Under the pieces are notes generated by a model. That model did no database searches. It was not told the DNA's origin and saw only the letters and a program-made list of their open reading frames with translations. A program made the position numbers and the translations under genes. Of a stretch of 64,000 nt of DNA, positions 1-9,112 are shown one piece after another. Each line of letters begins with the position of its first letter. The stretch's first letter is position 1. The stretch is from CANKJK01 sp040081715 (lineage in GTDB: Bacteria; Acidobacteriota; Vicinamibacteria; Vicinamibacterales; UBA2999), in the NCBI GenBank assembly GCA_040081715.1, contig JBEBFY010000007.1, forward strand, positions 1 through 64,000, written 5' to 3'.

Positions 1-109
1 ATCGGACTGCTCCCTTCCGTGTGGATGGGCGCATCGTAGTACGACGGGATCCCGATGTCGATCCCCGCGCGATTAGTTTTTCAGCACCCTGCTAGAGGAG
101 GGCGTTGAG

Positions 110-3100
110 ATGATCGAGAAGGGTGTCGCGAAGACATTGTCACTGCTGCTGCTTGTGTTGTGGCTGCCGGTGTCCGCATCGGCGCAGTCCGCGACGAGCG
201 GTGCCATCGCTGGTGTCGTCCGTGACGCGACGGGCGCCGTGTTACCCGGGGTGACCGTTGAGGCCGCCAGTCCCGCGCTCATCGAGAAGGTGCGTGCCGT
301 CGTGGCGGACGACCAGGGGAACTACAAGATCATCGACCTGCGGCCTGGCACCTACACCGTGACGTTCACGCTGCCGGGATTCTCGACGTTCAAACGCGAG
401 GGCATCGAGTTGACGTCGGGATTCACGGCTACGGTCAACTCGGAAATGAAGATTGGTGGCCTCGAGGAAACGGTGACCGTGACCGGCGGAAGCCCAATTG
501 TCGACGTGCAGAACTCGCGCGCCCAGAACCTGCTGAAGGCGGAGGTGCTCGACGCCCTGCCGACAGGCTCCAGAAGTGTGATGCAGTTCGCGCACATGAC
601 GCTGGGCGCTACGGCGTCGAGTGCCGGTGCCAATGACGTCGGCGGCGACAAGGGCGAGGCGGCGACGGGCATCACGATTCATGGCAGCCGCGGAGATGAC
701 GGCCGGGTGAACCTGGACGGCATGAACATCAACAACTTCAACGGTGGCGGTGGCGGCCGGATGCGCGTGTACTACCCCAACATGGTGGCCGTCCAGGAAG
801 TGACCATCGACACCGGCGGCAACACGGCAGAGAGCGAGGTCGGCGGAGCGAACCAGAACCTGGTGCCCCGCGAGGGCAGCAACATCTTCAGCATCTATGG
901 CACGGCGAACTGGACCAACAGCAACTTCACCGCCGCGAGCGTCTCCGACGACCTGATCGCGCGCGGTGCGCGGGCGATCAAGTCGGTCAAGGTCATCTTC
1001 GACTACGGCGCAGGTGTCGGCGGCCCGATCAAGAAGGACACGCTGTGGTTCTACGCCACCAACCGGTGGTGGGGCGCACAGAGCCCGGGTGTGAATAACT
1101 ACTTCAATGTCTCGCCGAGCAACTTCTACTGGGAGCCGGATCTGGCGCGCCCGGCGCACACGAATCAGTACTATCGCGACACCTCCAGCCGATTCACCTG
1201 GCAGGCCTCTTCCAAGGACAAGGTCGCGATGGAACTGCACCGGCAGGACGGCTGCAGTTGCTGGCTCGGCATCGGTCGCGGCGCGCTCGAGTCGCCGGAG
1301 TCCACCGCGGACTCGCTCTATCGCTCGCAGTACCTCGCGCAGGCCACGTGGAACCGGACGGTGACGAATAAGCTGCTGCTGCAGGGGTCCGCGAACTTCC
1401 TCGTGCAGGGCGTGGCGAACGTGACGATGGCGTCGCTCAACCGGAACACCTTCACGTTCGCGACGCCGCTTCCGGATGTCCGGCCGGTCTATCGCGTCAC
1501 GGAGCAGATCGGTTTCACGACACCCCTTGGCAACCGCGTCCCCGGCGGTTTCTCGTGGGGCGGTCTCGCCCCCGGTAACCGGAACGAGGGTCCGGATAAT
1601 CCGAACAACAACTACAACCAGCGCTTCATCGTGTCCTACGTCACCGGCTCCCACTCCTTCAAGGGTGGTGTGCAGACGCTCCAGGGCACCCAGAACACCA
1701 TCGGCGTATCGGCGGAGATGGCCAACGCAGACATCTCGAGGTCTGTGGCCTACACACTTCGCGCCGGCCTGCCGATTTCGCTGACGCAGGCGGCCACGCC
1801 CTTCCGCGCGGACGTGCGGCTCAGGTCCGTCGGTCTGTTCCTGCAGGACCAGTGGACGCTGAAGCGCTTGACGATGAACCTGGGCGTGCGGTTCGATCAG
1901 TTCAGGGGCCGCGCCCCGGCGCTCTCGATTCCGGCCGGCCCGTTTCTCCCGGCCCGCAACGTGGCTGAACTGAACGACGTGCCGAATTTCAAGGACATCA
2001 CGCCGCGGTTCGGCGCATCCTACGATGTGTTCGGCAATGGCAAGACGGCGATCAAGGGTGCCTTCGGCCGCTATCTGCTCGGCCAGGGCGCGGGCCTCAC
2101 GCTGACTGTCGCTCCGGCGGCGGCTATCGTGCAGTCTGTCACGCGCACGTGGAGCGACAGTAACGGCAACTTCTCTCCGGACTGCGATCTGCGCAGCGTA
2201 ACGGCGAATGGCGAGTGCGGTCCGATGAGCAACAGCGCGTTCGGCCAACCGGTGACGAACCTGACGCTGACCGACGGCGCCCGGGAGGGATGGGGCGTTC
2301 GGGAGTACAACTACCAGACCGCGCTGCAGCTCCAGCACGAGCTGCGTCCCGGTCTGGGCCTGAACGTGGGCTACTTCCGCACGTGGTGGCGGAATCAGAC
2401 CGTGACGGTGAACACGCTCGTGTCGCCGGCGGACTTCACGCCGTACTGCATCACGGCGCCGACCGACGCCCGTCTCGGTGACGTGAGTGGCAGCCGGGTC
2501 TGCGGCTTCTACGACGTCGTGCCGGAGAAGCGGGCGGCCGTGAATCAGGAAATCCGGCTCGCCAAGAGTTTTGGCCTGGGGCTCCCGGAGGAGCGTTTCA
2601 ACGGCCTGGACATGGCGTTGACAGGCCGCTGGGGCCGTGGCGCGTTTGCGACCGGTGGTGTGAGCCTGGGACAGCAGAACATCGACTTCTGCTACGCCAA
2701 CAACAACCCGGAGCTGACGCCGCAGTCGTTCCCGGCCGGCAATCCGCGGTCCGACGGCTACTGCAACATCAAGCCCTCGTGGTGGAACGGCAGCCAGATC
2801 AAGGGTCAGGTGGCCTATCCGTTGCCGCTGGGGTTGCAGTTGAGCGGCACTTTCAAGAACCTGCCGGGCATTCCCGTGGGCGCGACGCTGCCACTGACCA
2901 ACGCGACGGTGGCACCGGCGCTCGGCCGCAACCTCGCGGCCTGTGCACCCGGTGTGGCGGCGGCCGCCTGCACGGCGACGGTGTCCGTAGCGCTGCTGCC
3001 CTCCGCGCAGGGTGGCAACGACGGTAACCGTGCCGCGCAGAAGTACGACGATCGTGTCTCGCAGATCGACACGCGCGTGACCAAGACGTTCAGGTTCGGA

Positions 3101-3253
3101 TCGCGCCGCATTCAGGCGATGGTTGATCTCTACAACGTCTTCAATAACCGTCCGGTCCAGGGCATCAACGCCAACTTCGGCGCGTCCTGGCTGCAGGCAA
3201 CGCAGGTGCTGACGGGCCGTCTGCTGAAGTTCGGCACGCAGATCGACTGGTAG
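110..3253 (+). CDS. Oar-like TonB-dependent receptor with CarboxypepD-reg domain
   Basis: Predicted 1047-residue outer-membrane receptor. Residues 1-25 form a signal peptide ending in SASAQ. A carboxypeptidase-regulatory-like (Ig-fold) domain follows (about 30-115, with GVVRDATGAVLPGVTVEA and GTYTVTFTLPGF), then a TonB plug (about 120-230) and a long beta-barrel ending in a terminal Trp (FGTQIDW), as expected of a BAM substrate. The family is known for TonB-driven import of large substrates; the ligand cannot be read here. A strong GAGGAGGG ribosome site lies about 8 nt before the ATG. A GC hairpin follows the stop, and two secreted VOC proteins lie downstream. It shares a near-identical N-terminal module with the receptors at 56431 and 61467. 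Confidence 0.9.
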   Translation: MIEKGVAKTLSLLLLVLWLPVSASAQSATSGAIAGVVRDATGAVLPGVTVEAASPALIEKVRAVVADDQGNYKIIDLRPGTYTVTFTLPGFSTFKREGIELTSGFTATVNSEMKIGGLEETVTVTGGSPIVDVQNSRAQNLLKAEVLDALPTGSRSVMQFAHMTLGATASSAGANDVGGDKGEAATGITIHGSRGDDGRVNLDGMNINNFNGGGGGRMRVYYPNMVAVQEVTIDTGGNTAESEVGGANQNLVPREGSNIFSIYGTANWTNSNFTAASVSDDLIARGARAIKSVKVIFDYGAGVGGPIKKDTLWFYATNRWWGAQSPGVNNYFNVSPSNFYWEPDLARPAHTNQYYRDTSSRFTWQASSKDKVAMELHRQDGCSCWLGIGRGALESPESTADSLYRSQYLAQATWNRTVTNKLLLQGSANFLVQGVANVTMASLNRNTFTFATPLPDVRPVYRVTEQIGFTTPLGNRVPGGFSWGGLAPGNRNEGPDNPNNNYNQRFIVSYVTGSHSFKGGVQTLQGTQNTIGVSAEMANADISRSVAYTLRAGLPISLTQAATPFRADVRLRSVGLFLQDQWTLKRLTMNLGVRFDQFRGRAPALSIPAGPFLPARNVAELNDVPNFKDITPRFGASYDVFGNGKTAIKGAFGRYLLGQGAGLTLTVAPAAAIVQSVTRTWSDSNGNFSPDCDLRSVTANGECGPMSNSAFGQPVTNLTLTDGAREGWGVREYNYQTALQLQHELRPGLGLNVGYFRTWWRNQTVTVNTLVSPADFTPYCITAPTDARLGDVSGSRVCGFYDVVPEKRAAVNQEIRLAKSFGLGLPEERFNGLDMALTGRWGRGAFATGGVSLGQQNIDFCYANNNPELTPQSFPAGNPRSDGYCNIKPSWWNGSQIKGQVAYPLPLGLQLSGTFKNLPGIPVGATLPLTNATVAPALGRNLAACAPGVAAAACTATVSVALLPSAQGGNDGNRAAQKYDDRVSQIDTRVTKTFRFGSRRIQAMVDLYNVFNNRPVQGINANFGASWLQATQVLTGRLLKFGTQIDW

Positions 3254-3269
3254 CTTCGGACGCCACAGA

Positions 3270-3299
3270 CCGGAACGCGGGGGAAGCCCGCGATTCCGG
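3270..3299 (+). terminator. Hairpin after first TonB receptor
   Basis: Arms CCGGAACGCGGG and CCCGCGATTCCGG (one bulged A) around the loop GGAAG, 16 nt after the receptor stop. There is no U tract, so this may be a terminator or an mRNA 3-prime stabiliser. Confidence 0.5.
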
Positions 3300-3379
3300 C
3301 GGCGTGCTCGCCGGTGTCGGGGCATGCGCCCGGGCGCCGGCGTTGTGCTTCAGGTCGCAGTCAACAGGAGGAGGCAGGC

Positions 3380-3871
3380 ATGTCATCGATCGACACACTC
3401 TTCGACAACTACGAACGTGGACGCCTGACCCGTCGGCAGCTCGTGCAGAGCCTGGCGGCCGTGCTCGTGCCGGCGGCCGGGGCGTCAGCCGCGCAGGCGT
3501 CGACGCCGGCAGGCGTCGGCCGTGTCATCAATCACGTGCAGTTGACCGTCGCGAGCATCGACCGCTCACGGGAGTTCTACGGCACGCTGCTCGGGGCGAA
3601 GAAAGAGGCGGACTTCGCAAACAATACTGTGCAGACGCTCGCGCTTCCGGGCAACGGCGGTTGGGTCAGCCTGCGCCAGGGCAAGGAGCGCGTGGGCCAG
3701 ATGGACCACTTCGCCATTGGCATGGACAACTTCAACGGACCGAAGCTGGGTGAGTCGGTCCGGAAGGCATTTCCGGGCGTCAAGGTTGACGCGAGCGCCC
3801 GTTCGGTGTTCCTGGCGGACCCGGATGGCTTCAAGATTCAGCTCATCTCGAAAGAAGACGCCGGGGGATAG
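3380..3871 (+). CDS. Secreted VOC (glyoxalase-fold) protein, single domain
   Basis: 163 residues. The N-terminus carries a twin-arginine-like stretch (LTRRQLVQSLAAVLVP) and a hydrophobic segment ending near ASAAQA, so Tat export is likely. One VOC/glyoxalase fold follows (from INHVQLTVASIDRSREFYGTLLG to FLADPDGFKIQLIS), with His, Gln and Glu-type metal-ligand positions only partly recognisable. The start is set by AGGAGGAGGC about 6 nt before the ATG at 3380; an upstream in-frame ATG at 3314 has no such site and would bury the Tat signal. It lies 3 nt from the next VOC gene, so the two are almost certainly co-transcribed. VOC proteins include dioxygenases, isomerases and antibiotic-binding proteins; the reaction is not predictable. 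Confidence 0.8.
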   Translation: MSSIDTLFDNYERGRLTRRQLVQSLAAVLVPAAGASAAQASTPAGVGRVINHVQLTVASIDRSREFYGTLLGAKKEADFANNTVQTLALPGNGGWVSLRQGKERVGQMDHFAIGMDNFNGPKLGESVRKAFPGVKVDASARSVFLADPDGFKIQLISKEDAGG

Positions 3872-3874
3872 GCA

Positions 3875-4861
3875 ATGAAACGCGTGGCAGCGTCGCTCAT
3901 CGTCGGCGCGTTGGTGCTGGTGCCGATGTTCCGGGACAGCCTGGCGGGACAGACCGCTGGGCTGGCTGCCGGTCGTGTCAGCCATGTAGGCGTCACGGTG
4001 CGCGACATCGACGCCGCGCTCCAGGCCTACTCGCGCGTGATGGGGTTTGTCGTCCCGAATGCGCACGTCAGCAGCGTCGAGGCGCCTGATGGCCGGAAGG
4101 TCGAGTTCAAGTCCGCCACGCTCTACATGCAGAACTTTCACATCGAGGTGCACGAGCCGGTCAGCAATTACGGGCCGTATTACGACTTCCTCCAGACCTA
4201 CGGCCAGGGCATTCAGCACGTTGGCATCGCCATCCCTGGAGAGGGAAGCGTTGACGACTACCGGCAGGAGCTGGAGAAGCAGGGCGGGGAGTGGACCCTC
4301 GGCACCGCGGGACGCCATTTCGCCTATGTGGACATGCAGAAGGCGCTCGGGACGACACTCGAGGTCGTCCGCGACCAGCCTCTTCATCCGGCCACGCCGG
4401 TCACTCCGGCGGGACCGCTTCCGCGGCTTGCCGCGCTCAAGGCGAACCACGTCGGCTTCGCGGTGACGGATAACGCGGTCGTCTCTCGGGCGTTCGCCAC
4501 TGCGCTGGGCATCACCCCGCCCACTGTTCGTGACTACAAGGATTCGCAGTACCCGCCAGGACACGGCTGGAACATGGGTGCGTACCTCCGCAACGCGAGC
4601 TGGAACCAGGGGCCGCTCCGGCTGGAGCTTATTGAGTCGGTCGGCGGCCCGACGCCGTGGTCGGCGTTTGTCGAGATCCGGAAGGGCACCGCGGTGCAGC
4701 ACCTGGCCATCGATGTCGGCGTGGGCGATCAGCTCACGCAGCAAATCCGCGACATGCAGCGCAAGGGCGGGAAGTGGACTAACGGGAAGGAAGGCGGCGC
4801 CTACGCGTATCTGGAGTTCATGGACACACTGGGCCTGATCTTCGAGCTGAACGCCCGGTAG
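3875..4861 (+). CDS. Secreted two-domain VOC family protein
   Basis: 328 residues with a Sec-type signal peptide (about 1-25, ending DSLAGQT). Two consecutive VOC modules follow: about 30-165 (VSHVGVTVRDIDAALQAYS) and about 185-325 (ANHVGFAVTDNAVVSRAFA). Each has the beta-alpha-beta-beta-beta pattern with His near the start and Glu near the end (FELNAR). A two-module arrangement is typical of extradiol-dioxygenase-like or glyoxalase-like proteins. It starts 3 nt after the preceding VOC gene, forming a two-gene unit. The extracytoplasmic location of both is unusual for the superfamily. Substrate unknown. Confidence 0.8.
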   Translation: MKRVAASLIVGALVLVPMFRDSLAGQTAGLAAGRVSHVGVTVRDIDAALQAYSRVMGFVVPNAHVSSVEAPDGRKVEFKSATLYMQNFHIEVHEPVSNYGPYYDFLQTYGQGIQHVGIAIPGEGSVDDYRQELEKQGGEWTLGTAGRHFAYVDMQKALGTTLEVVRDQPLHPATPVTPAGPLPRLAALKANHVGFAVTDNAVVSRAFATALGITPPTVRDYKDSQYPPGHGWNMGAYLRNASWNQGPLRLELIESVGGPTPWSAFVEIRKGTAVQHLAIDVGVGDQLTQQIRDMQRKGGKWTNGKEGGAYAYLEFMDTLGLIFELNAR

Positions 4862-4873
4862 GGCTGTCCAGGA

Positions 4874-4904
4874 TCGAGGGCGCCCGGATCACCGGGCCCC
4901 TCGA
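4874..4904. terminator. Bidirectional terminator-like hairpin between convergent genes
   Basis: Stem TCGAGGG-c-GCCCGG pairing with CCGGGC-CCCTCGA (one bulged C), loop ATCA. It sits exactly between the convergent stops at 4861 and 4915. Confidence 0.7.
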
Positions 4905-4914
4905 CCGTGGGTAT

Positions 4915-6657
4915 CTAGGGCAGGCCGAGCGCGACGACGCTGCCGCCAGACGCGAACGCGATGAACTCCCTCCCGCCCGCCTGGAACGCCAGAGGGGAGC
5001 CGGCCACGGAGATCTTCATCGGCACGTGCGCCAGTTGCTTCCCCGTCTTCGCGTCGAGGGCATAGACGTCACGGTTGACCCCCTGGAACACCACATCCCC
5101 CGCGTTGACGATCGTGCTCGCGTTGGTCACGCCTGGCAACTCCGTCACCCACGACAGATCGCCTGTCTTCGGGTCGTAGGCGGCCACATTCAGCGACGAT
5201 TGCACTAGGTTCCGCTCCCACACCGTGAAGCTCTGGAAGTGCCCGGGGCTGCCGAGTCCAGACTTGATGAGGTCGCCCCGTGGCCTCGTCTGCAGCAGCA
5301 TCGCATCATTCTTGCCGGTCACGTAGAGCAGGCCCGTGCGGGGACTGAAGGAGGACGGCCCACGTCCCGGTCCGCCGGTCGCACCGGGCGAGATGAGAAT
5401 CGGTTCGCTCGCCAACGGGGGCGTGAAGATGGGACGGGCCTTCGCATCGAGGGCGGGGTCCTTCGCTGGTGGAGGGAACGTGGCGCAGAAGGCGGACTGC
5501 TGAACGTGTCGTGCGTTGAACGGAATCGGCTGCGTCGGATAGACCTCTTCACCAGGCACATCGGTCTTCGTCGGCACCGCCATCTCCACGATTGGGTAGA
5601 GCGGCTTGCCTGTCTCACGCTCGAGCGCGTAGACGTAACAGGTTTTCGGCAGGGAGGCGAGCGCCTTTACCGAGCGGCCGTTGATGGTCGTGTCGAATAG
5701 CGTCGGGCCGCCGATCAGGTCCCAGTCCCAGATGTCGTGGTGAATGGTCTGGAAGTGCCACTTCAGTTTCCCGGTCTGCATGCCGACCGCGACGATCGCG
5801 TTGGTGAAGAGATTCGACCCCTTCCGTTGCGAGCCGTCATAGTTATTCGTCGGATTGGACACATTCGCGAACACCAGGCCGAGCGCGGGATCCACGGCCG
5901 GCTGGGACCAGATGCCGCCGCCCGTCCGATCGGGGCCGCTCCACGTGTCTTTCGTCAGCTCCCACCCGTCGTCGCCGGGTCCCTGCGGAATGGTCCGGAA
6001 CACCCACTTCACCTTGCCCGTGACGCCGTCGATCGCGGCCAGCAGGCCCCCGCGGATGACGCCCTCGGACGAGGCGAGGCCGATGAAGAGCGTGCCGTTC
6101 GCGTAGGTCGGTGCCGACGCGATGAAGTAGCCGAGATCCTCGGGATTCATGTCCGGTGCGTACTTGCCCGGATCCTTGAACTCCAGGGCCACCTTGGCCG
6201 GGTTGAGGATGCCGTTTGTTCCGAAGGTGGTGATCGGCCGGCCGTTCTCGGCATCGAACGCCGCCAGCATGGACCGCCCTGCCGCGTAGATGCGGCCGTC
6301 CCCGTAGGCCGGGCCTCGGCCGCCCATGGGAAAGTCCGCCGTCGCCTTGCGGTTCCAGAGAATCTTCCCGGTCGTGCCGTCCACCGCGAACAGCTCCGGC
6401 CCCGAGTTGAGGTACATGATGCCGCCGACGACGACCGGCGTCCCGGAGCCCACGGACGCGGGTTTCGGCAGGTCGAGCTGCCACTTGACCGCCAGCCTGC
6501 CGGCGTTGGCCTGGGTGATCTGGCTCAGGGGGGAGAAACGGCTGCTCTGGATGTCCAGGCTGTGGAGCGGCCAGTCGCCGTTCTGGGTTCCTCTGCTCTG
6601 GGCCCAGAGACCCGCCACCCCGACGGACAGGAGAATCGCGAGAAGCCTGTGACGCAT
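4915..6657 (-). CDS. Secreted PQQ-binding-like beta-propeller dehydrogenase
   Basis: 580 residues. The start at 6657 (MRHRLLAILLSVGVAGLWAQ) gives a clean signal peptide; the reading frame stays open 39 codons further upstream but without signal-peptide character. The mature part is a quinoprotein alcohol/glucose dehydrogenase-like propeller, with repeated blade motifs such as LFAVDGTTGKILW, LAAFDAENGRP, LAAIDGVTGKVKW and VYALDAKTGKQLA. Family members oxidise alcohols or sugars in the periplasm and pass electrons to quinone or cytochrome c. The sequence WDWDLIGGPTLFD resembles the conserved metal/PQQ region of the glucose dehydrogenase branch. It is transcribed towards the VOC genes. PQQ binding is inferred from the family, and the substrate is unknown. 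Confidence 0.8.
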   Translation of the reverse strand: MRHRLLAILLSVGVAGLWAQSRGTQNGDWPLHSLDIQSSRFSPLSQITQANAGRLAVKWQLDLPKPASVGSGTPVVVGGIMYLNSGPELFAVDGTTGKILWNRKATADFPMGGRGPAYGDGRIYAAGRSMLAAFDAENGRPITTFGTNGILNPAKVALEFKDPGKYAPDMNPEDLGYFIASAPTYANGTLFIGLASSEGVIRGGLLAAIDGVTGKVKWVFRTIPQGPGDDGWELTKDTWSGPDRTGGGIWSQPAVDPALGLVFANVSNPTNNYDGSQRKGSNLFTNAIVAVGMQTGKLKWHFQTIHHDIWDWDLIGGPTLFDTTINGRSVKALASLPKTCYVYALERETGKPLYPIVEMAVPTKTDVPGEEVYPTQPIPFNARHVQQSAFCATFPPPAKDPALDAKARPIFTPPLASEPILISPGATGGPGRGPSSFSPRTGLLYVTGKNDAMLLQTRPRGDLIKSGLGSPGHFQSFTVWERNLVQSSLNVAAYDPKTGDLSWVTELPGVTNASTIVNAGDVVFQGVNRDVYALDAKTGKQLAHVPMKISVAGSPLAFQAGGREFIAFASGGSVVALGLP

Positions 6658-6806
6658 AGGGCGAAAGGCTACTGGGCTCCCGGCCGGGCGATGTACTGAA
6701 TTGTCACAGTCCGCTCCAATGGCGGATCTGCTCCGAACTTCACGGGTGCCACGGCTGTAGAATCCCCTGTGCACTCGAGTGCCAGGCGCACGCAGGGAGA
6801 TGGCTG

Positions 6807-8507
6807 ATGGTTCGTCAGATGTTCGCAGGCAGTGCCGTTGTCATGGCGATCGTCGCCGCTGGTTCGTTCGGTCTTCGTGCCCAGGGTGGGGCGGCCCTTG
6901 CCGGCACCGTGAGTTCGAGTGAGGAAGGCAAGATGGAGGGCGTGCTCATTACGGCGCGCCTGGAGGGCGCCAGCCATGACGTGACCGTCGTCAGCGACGC
7001 CCAGGGACGGTACGGCTTTCCCCGGACCCACCTCGTCGGCGCTGGCAAGTACACGATGAAGATCCGTGCTGCCGGGTACGACCTGACCGGCGCCAGCACA
7101 GTTGACGTAGCGGCCGGCAAGACGGCGACGCTCGATCTCACGCTTGGCAAGGCGAAGGACGCCACCATGCAGCTGAGCTCGGCCGAGTGGCTGATGACGA
7201 TCCCCGGCACCGACGAGCAGAAGTCGATGGTGCAGCGGCAGATCATGAGCTGCACCTACTGCCACTCGCTGGAGCGGATCGTGAAGTCCAGGCACACCGC
7301 CGAGCAGTTCGTCCCGGTGATCACGCGGATGGCGAAGTACTACTCGGACGGCACCATGGCGGGCACGGAAGGCCGCGGCCGCGCGAAGATGAACGACAAG
7401 GAAGGCCAGGAGCGGGCCGAGAAGAGCGACACGTGGGGTGTGACGCCTGGCGTGAAGAAGACTGATCTTGCGGCCTACCTGGCGACGATCAACCAGAGCG
7501 GCGGCCGGAGCCTGCCCGCTGAAGTGAAGACACTGCCGCGGCCGAAGGGCAAGGCAACAAAGGTCATCATCACGCAGTACGACATGCCCCGGAAAGACAC
7601 CGTGCCGCACGACAGCGACATGGATTCCAAGGGCCACGTCTGGTACACGGATCAGAGCGATTACTTCCTCGGCCGATTCGATCCGAAGACGAATACGTTC
7701 AAGGAATGGCCGCTTCCGAAGGCCGAGGGGAAGACGTTCGGCGGCGGCAGCGACATTCAACTCGACCGGCAGGACCGTCCATGGTTCACGCTGACCCACG
7801 GCAAGGTGCCCGGCCACTTCGGTATGCCCGGCTACTTCGACCCCGCCATGGAGAAGTGGGAGTTCGTGGACCTCGGCCAGCCGCGCTACTCGCAGTTCAA
7901 TTCTCTCGCGCCGGACGGCTCGCTCGTCCAGGGCGGCCTCAAGATCGACACGAAGAACAAGAAGCTGCTCGACACGTTCGATCACACGTCGGATCCGAAC
8001 GCGCCGAAGGGGCGGCACTACGGCTATGAACCGGCCATGGACTCCAAGGGCAACTGGTACATCACCGACTTTGGCGTGAGCTACATCGCGCAGGTCGAGG
8101 CGAACACGAAGAAGGTGACCTGGATCAAGACGCCGACCGAGTTCTCGCAGCCGCGACGCGGCCGGATCGACACGCAGGACCGCTTCTGGTTCGCGGAGTA
8201 CACCGCGGACAATATCGCGATGATCGACGCGAAGACCTTGAAGATCGCCGAGTGGAGCACCGGTGTGAAGTGGTCCGGTTCCTACACGGTCTCTGAGCCT
8301 GACGCGAAGGGGCGTGTGTTCTCACCCGCTGGCGCCGCCGATCGCGTGTTCCGGCTTGATCCGGCGACCGGTGAGGTCATCGGGTACCTGATGCCGGTCA
8401 AGGACTTCGACGTGAAGCAGGTGTCGATCAATCCGCTGGACAAGCGGACCGTCTGGATGGCCAACACCCGCAACGCCAGGCTCATCAAGCTCGAGGTCCT
8501 CGACTAG
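6807..8507 (+). CDS. Secreted CarboxypepD-reg / CxxCH / lyase-like beta-propeller protein
   Basis: 566 residues in three parts. Signal peptide (1-26, ending LRAQG). Carboxypeptidase-regulatory-like domain (about 28-115). A short linker with CTYCH at about residue 149, the c-type heme-binding CxxCH signature. Then a propeller resembling virginiamycin B lyase/SMP-30 (DSDMDSKGHVWYTDQSDYF, RGRIDTQDRFWFAEY). The start has GGGAG 8 nt upstream and TAGAAT about 50 nt upstream as a possible -10. Similar architectures are common in Acidobacteriota. They may couple sugar or lactone chemistry to an electron carrier, but this is inference. The gene is divergent from the PQQ gene at 6657. Confidence 0.75.
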   Translation: MVRQMFAGSAVVMAIVAAGSFGLRAQGGAALAGTVSSSEEGKMEGVLITARLEGASHDVTVVSDAQGRYGFPRTHLVGAGKYTMKIRAAGYDLTGASTVDVAAGKTATLDLTLGKAKDATMQLSSAEWLMTIPGTDEQKSMVQRQIMSCTYCHSLERIVKSRHTAEQFVPVITRMAKYYSDGTMAGTEGRGRAKMNDKEGQERAEKSDTWGVTPGVKKTDLAAYLATINQSGGRSLPAEVKTLPRPKGKATKVIITQYDMPRKDTVPHDSDMDSKGHVWYTDQSDYFLGRFDPKTNTFKEWPLPKAEGKTFGGGSDIQLDRQDRPWFTLTHGKVPGHFGMPGYFDPAMEKWEFVDLGQPRYSQFNSLAPDGSLVQGGLKIDTKNKKLLDTFDHTSDPNAPKGRHYGYEPAMDSKGNWYITDFGVSYIAQVEANTKKVTWIKTPTEFSQPRRGRIDTQDRFWFAEYTADNIAMIDAKTLKIAEWSTGVKWSGSYTVSEPDAKGRVFSPAGAADRVFRLDPATGEVIGYLMPVKDFDVKQVSINPLDKRTVWMANTRNARLIKLEVLD

Positions 8508-9112
8508 TCAGCCCGATCCAGAAGGGCTGCGGCACCAGGCCCTTCCTGCTGTTCCGCGTCGGCCTTGCACTGCGCCTGCAGTGCGGCCCAGCCTTCGGCG
8601 CCCAGGGTGTGCAGCGTGCGCATATTGGCTTCGTAGATCGTCTCGGCCCGTGGACCCGCGGCAACGGCACGGTCCACGCTCTGTTCACGCAATAGATGCA
8701 GGGTGGGGTAGGGCGAGCGATTGGTCGCGTTCGTCACGTCGTCGGGACGGGTGCCGGCAAACTGGAAGAGCGGGTGAAAGCTCGCGAGCTGTAGCACGCC
8801 TTCGAGGCCCTGCTCCTTCAGTGCGGCATCGGCGACGCAGAGGAAGTCGTTGAAGTCCAGAAAGTCCTGGAGCACCTGAGGGTGGATCAGCAAGGTGGTG
8901 TCCACGAGCTCTGCGTCGGCCGCGACGAGCCGTTGCATCTCGTCGCAGAGCTCTGCAAGCAACGTGTCGCTGTCGGTGGCGCTGCTCACCACGTAGCGCA
9001 CCAGGTTCCTGGCGTGCACGGCCTTGGCGAACGGACACAAGTTGAGGCCGATTACGGCACGGACAAGCCAGGCACGAGTCTCGGCGATGACGTGCTGGGG
9101 AGGAGGCATCAT
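8504..9112 (-). CDS. DUF1415 family protein
   Basis: 202 residues matching the DUF1415 pattern: an N-terminal TRAWLVRAVIGLNLCPFAK segment, a central IHPQVLQDFLDFNDFL stretch, then ASFHPLFQFAGTRPDDV and RSPYPTLHLLRE. The conserved Cys, His, Asp and Arg residues of these blocks suggest an enzyme, but no activity is established for the family. Its ATG (9112) overlaps the stop of the upstream gene as ATGA, so the two are translationally coupled. Its 3-prime end overlaps the convergent propeller gene by 4 nt. Confidence 0.8.
   Translation of the reverse strand: MMPPPQHVIAETRAWLVRAVIGLNLCPFAKAVHARNLVRYVVSSATDSDTLLAELCDEMQRLVAADAELVDTTLLIHPQVLQDFLDFNDFLCVADAALKEQGLEGVLQLASFHPLFQFAGTRPDDVTNATNRSPYPTLHLLREQSVDRAVAAGPRAETIYEANMRTLHTLGAEGWAALQAQCKADAEQQEGPGAAALLDRAD

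Noticed and set aside
242..3325. A 1027-codon minus-strand frame opposite the first TonB receptor
   Set aside because: The plus strand encodes a clear receptor with signal peptide and C-terminal Trp; the antisense product is low-complexity Arg-rich sequence.
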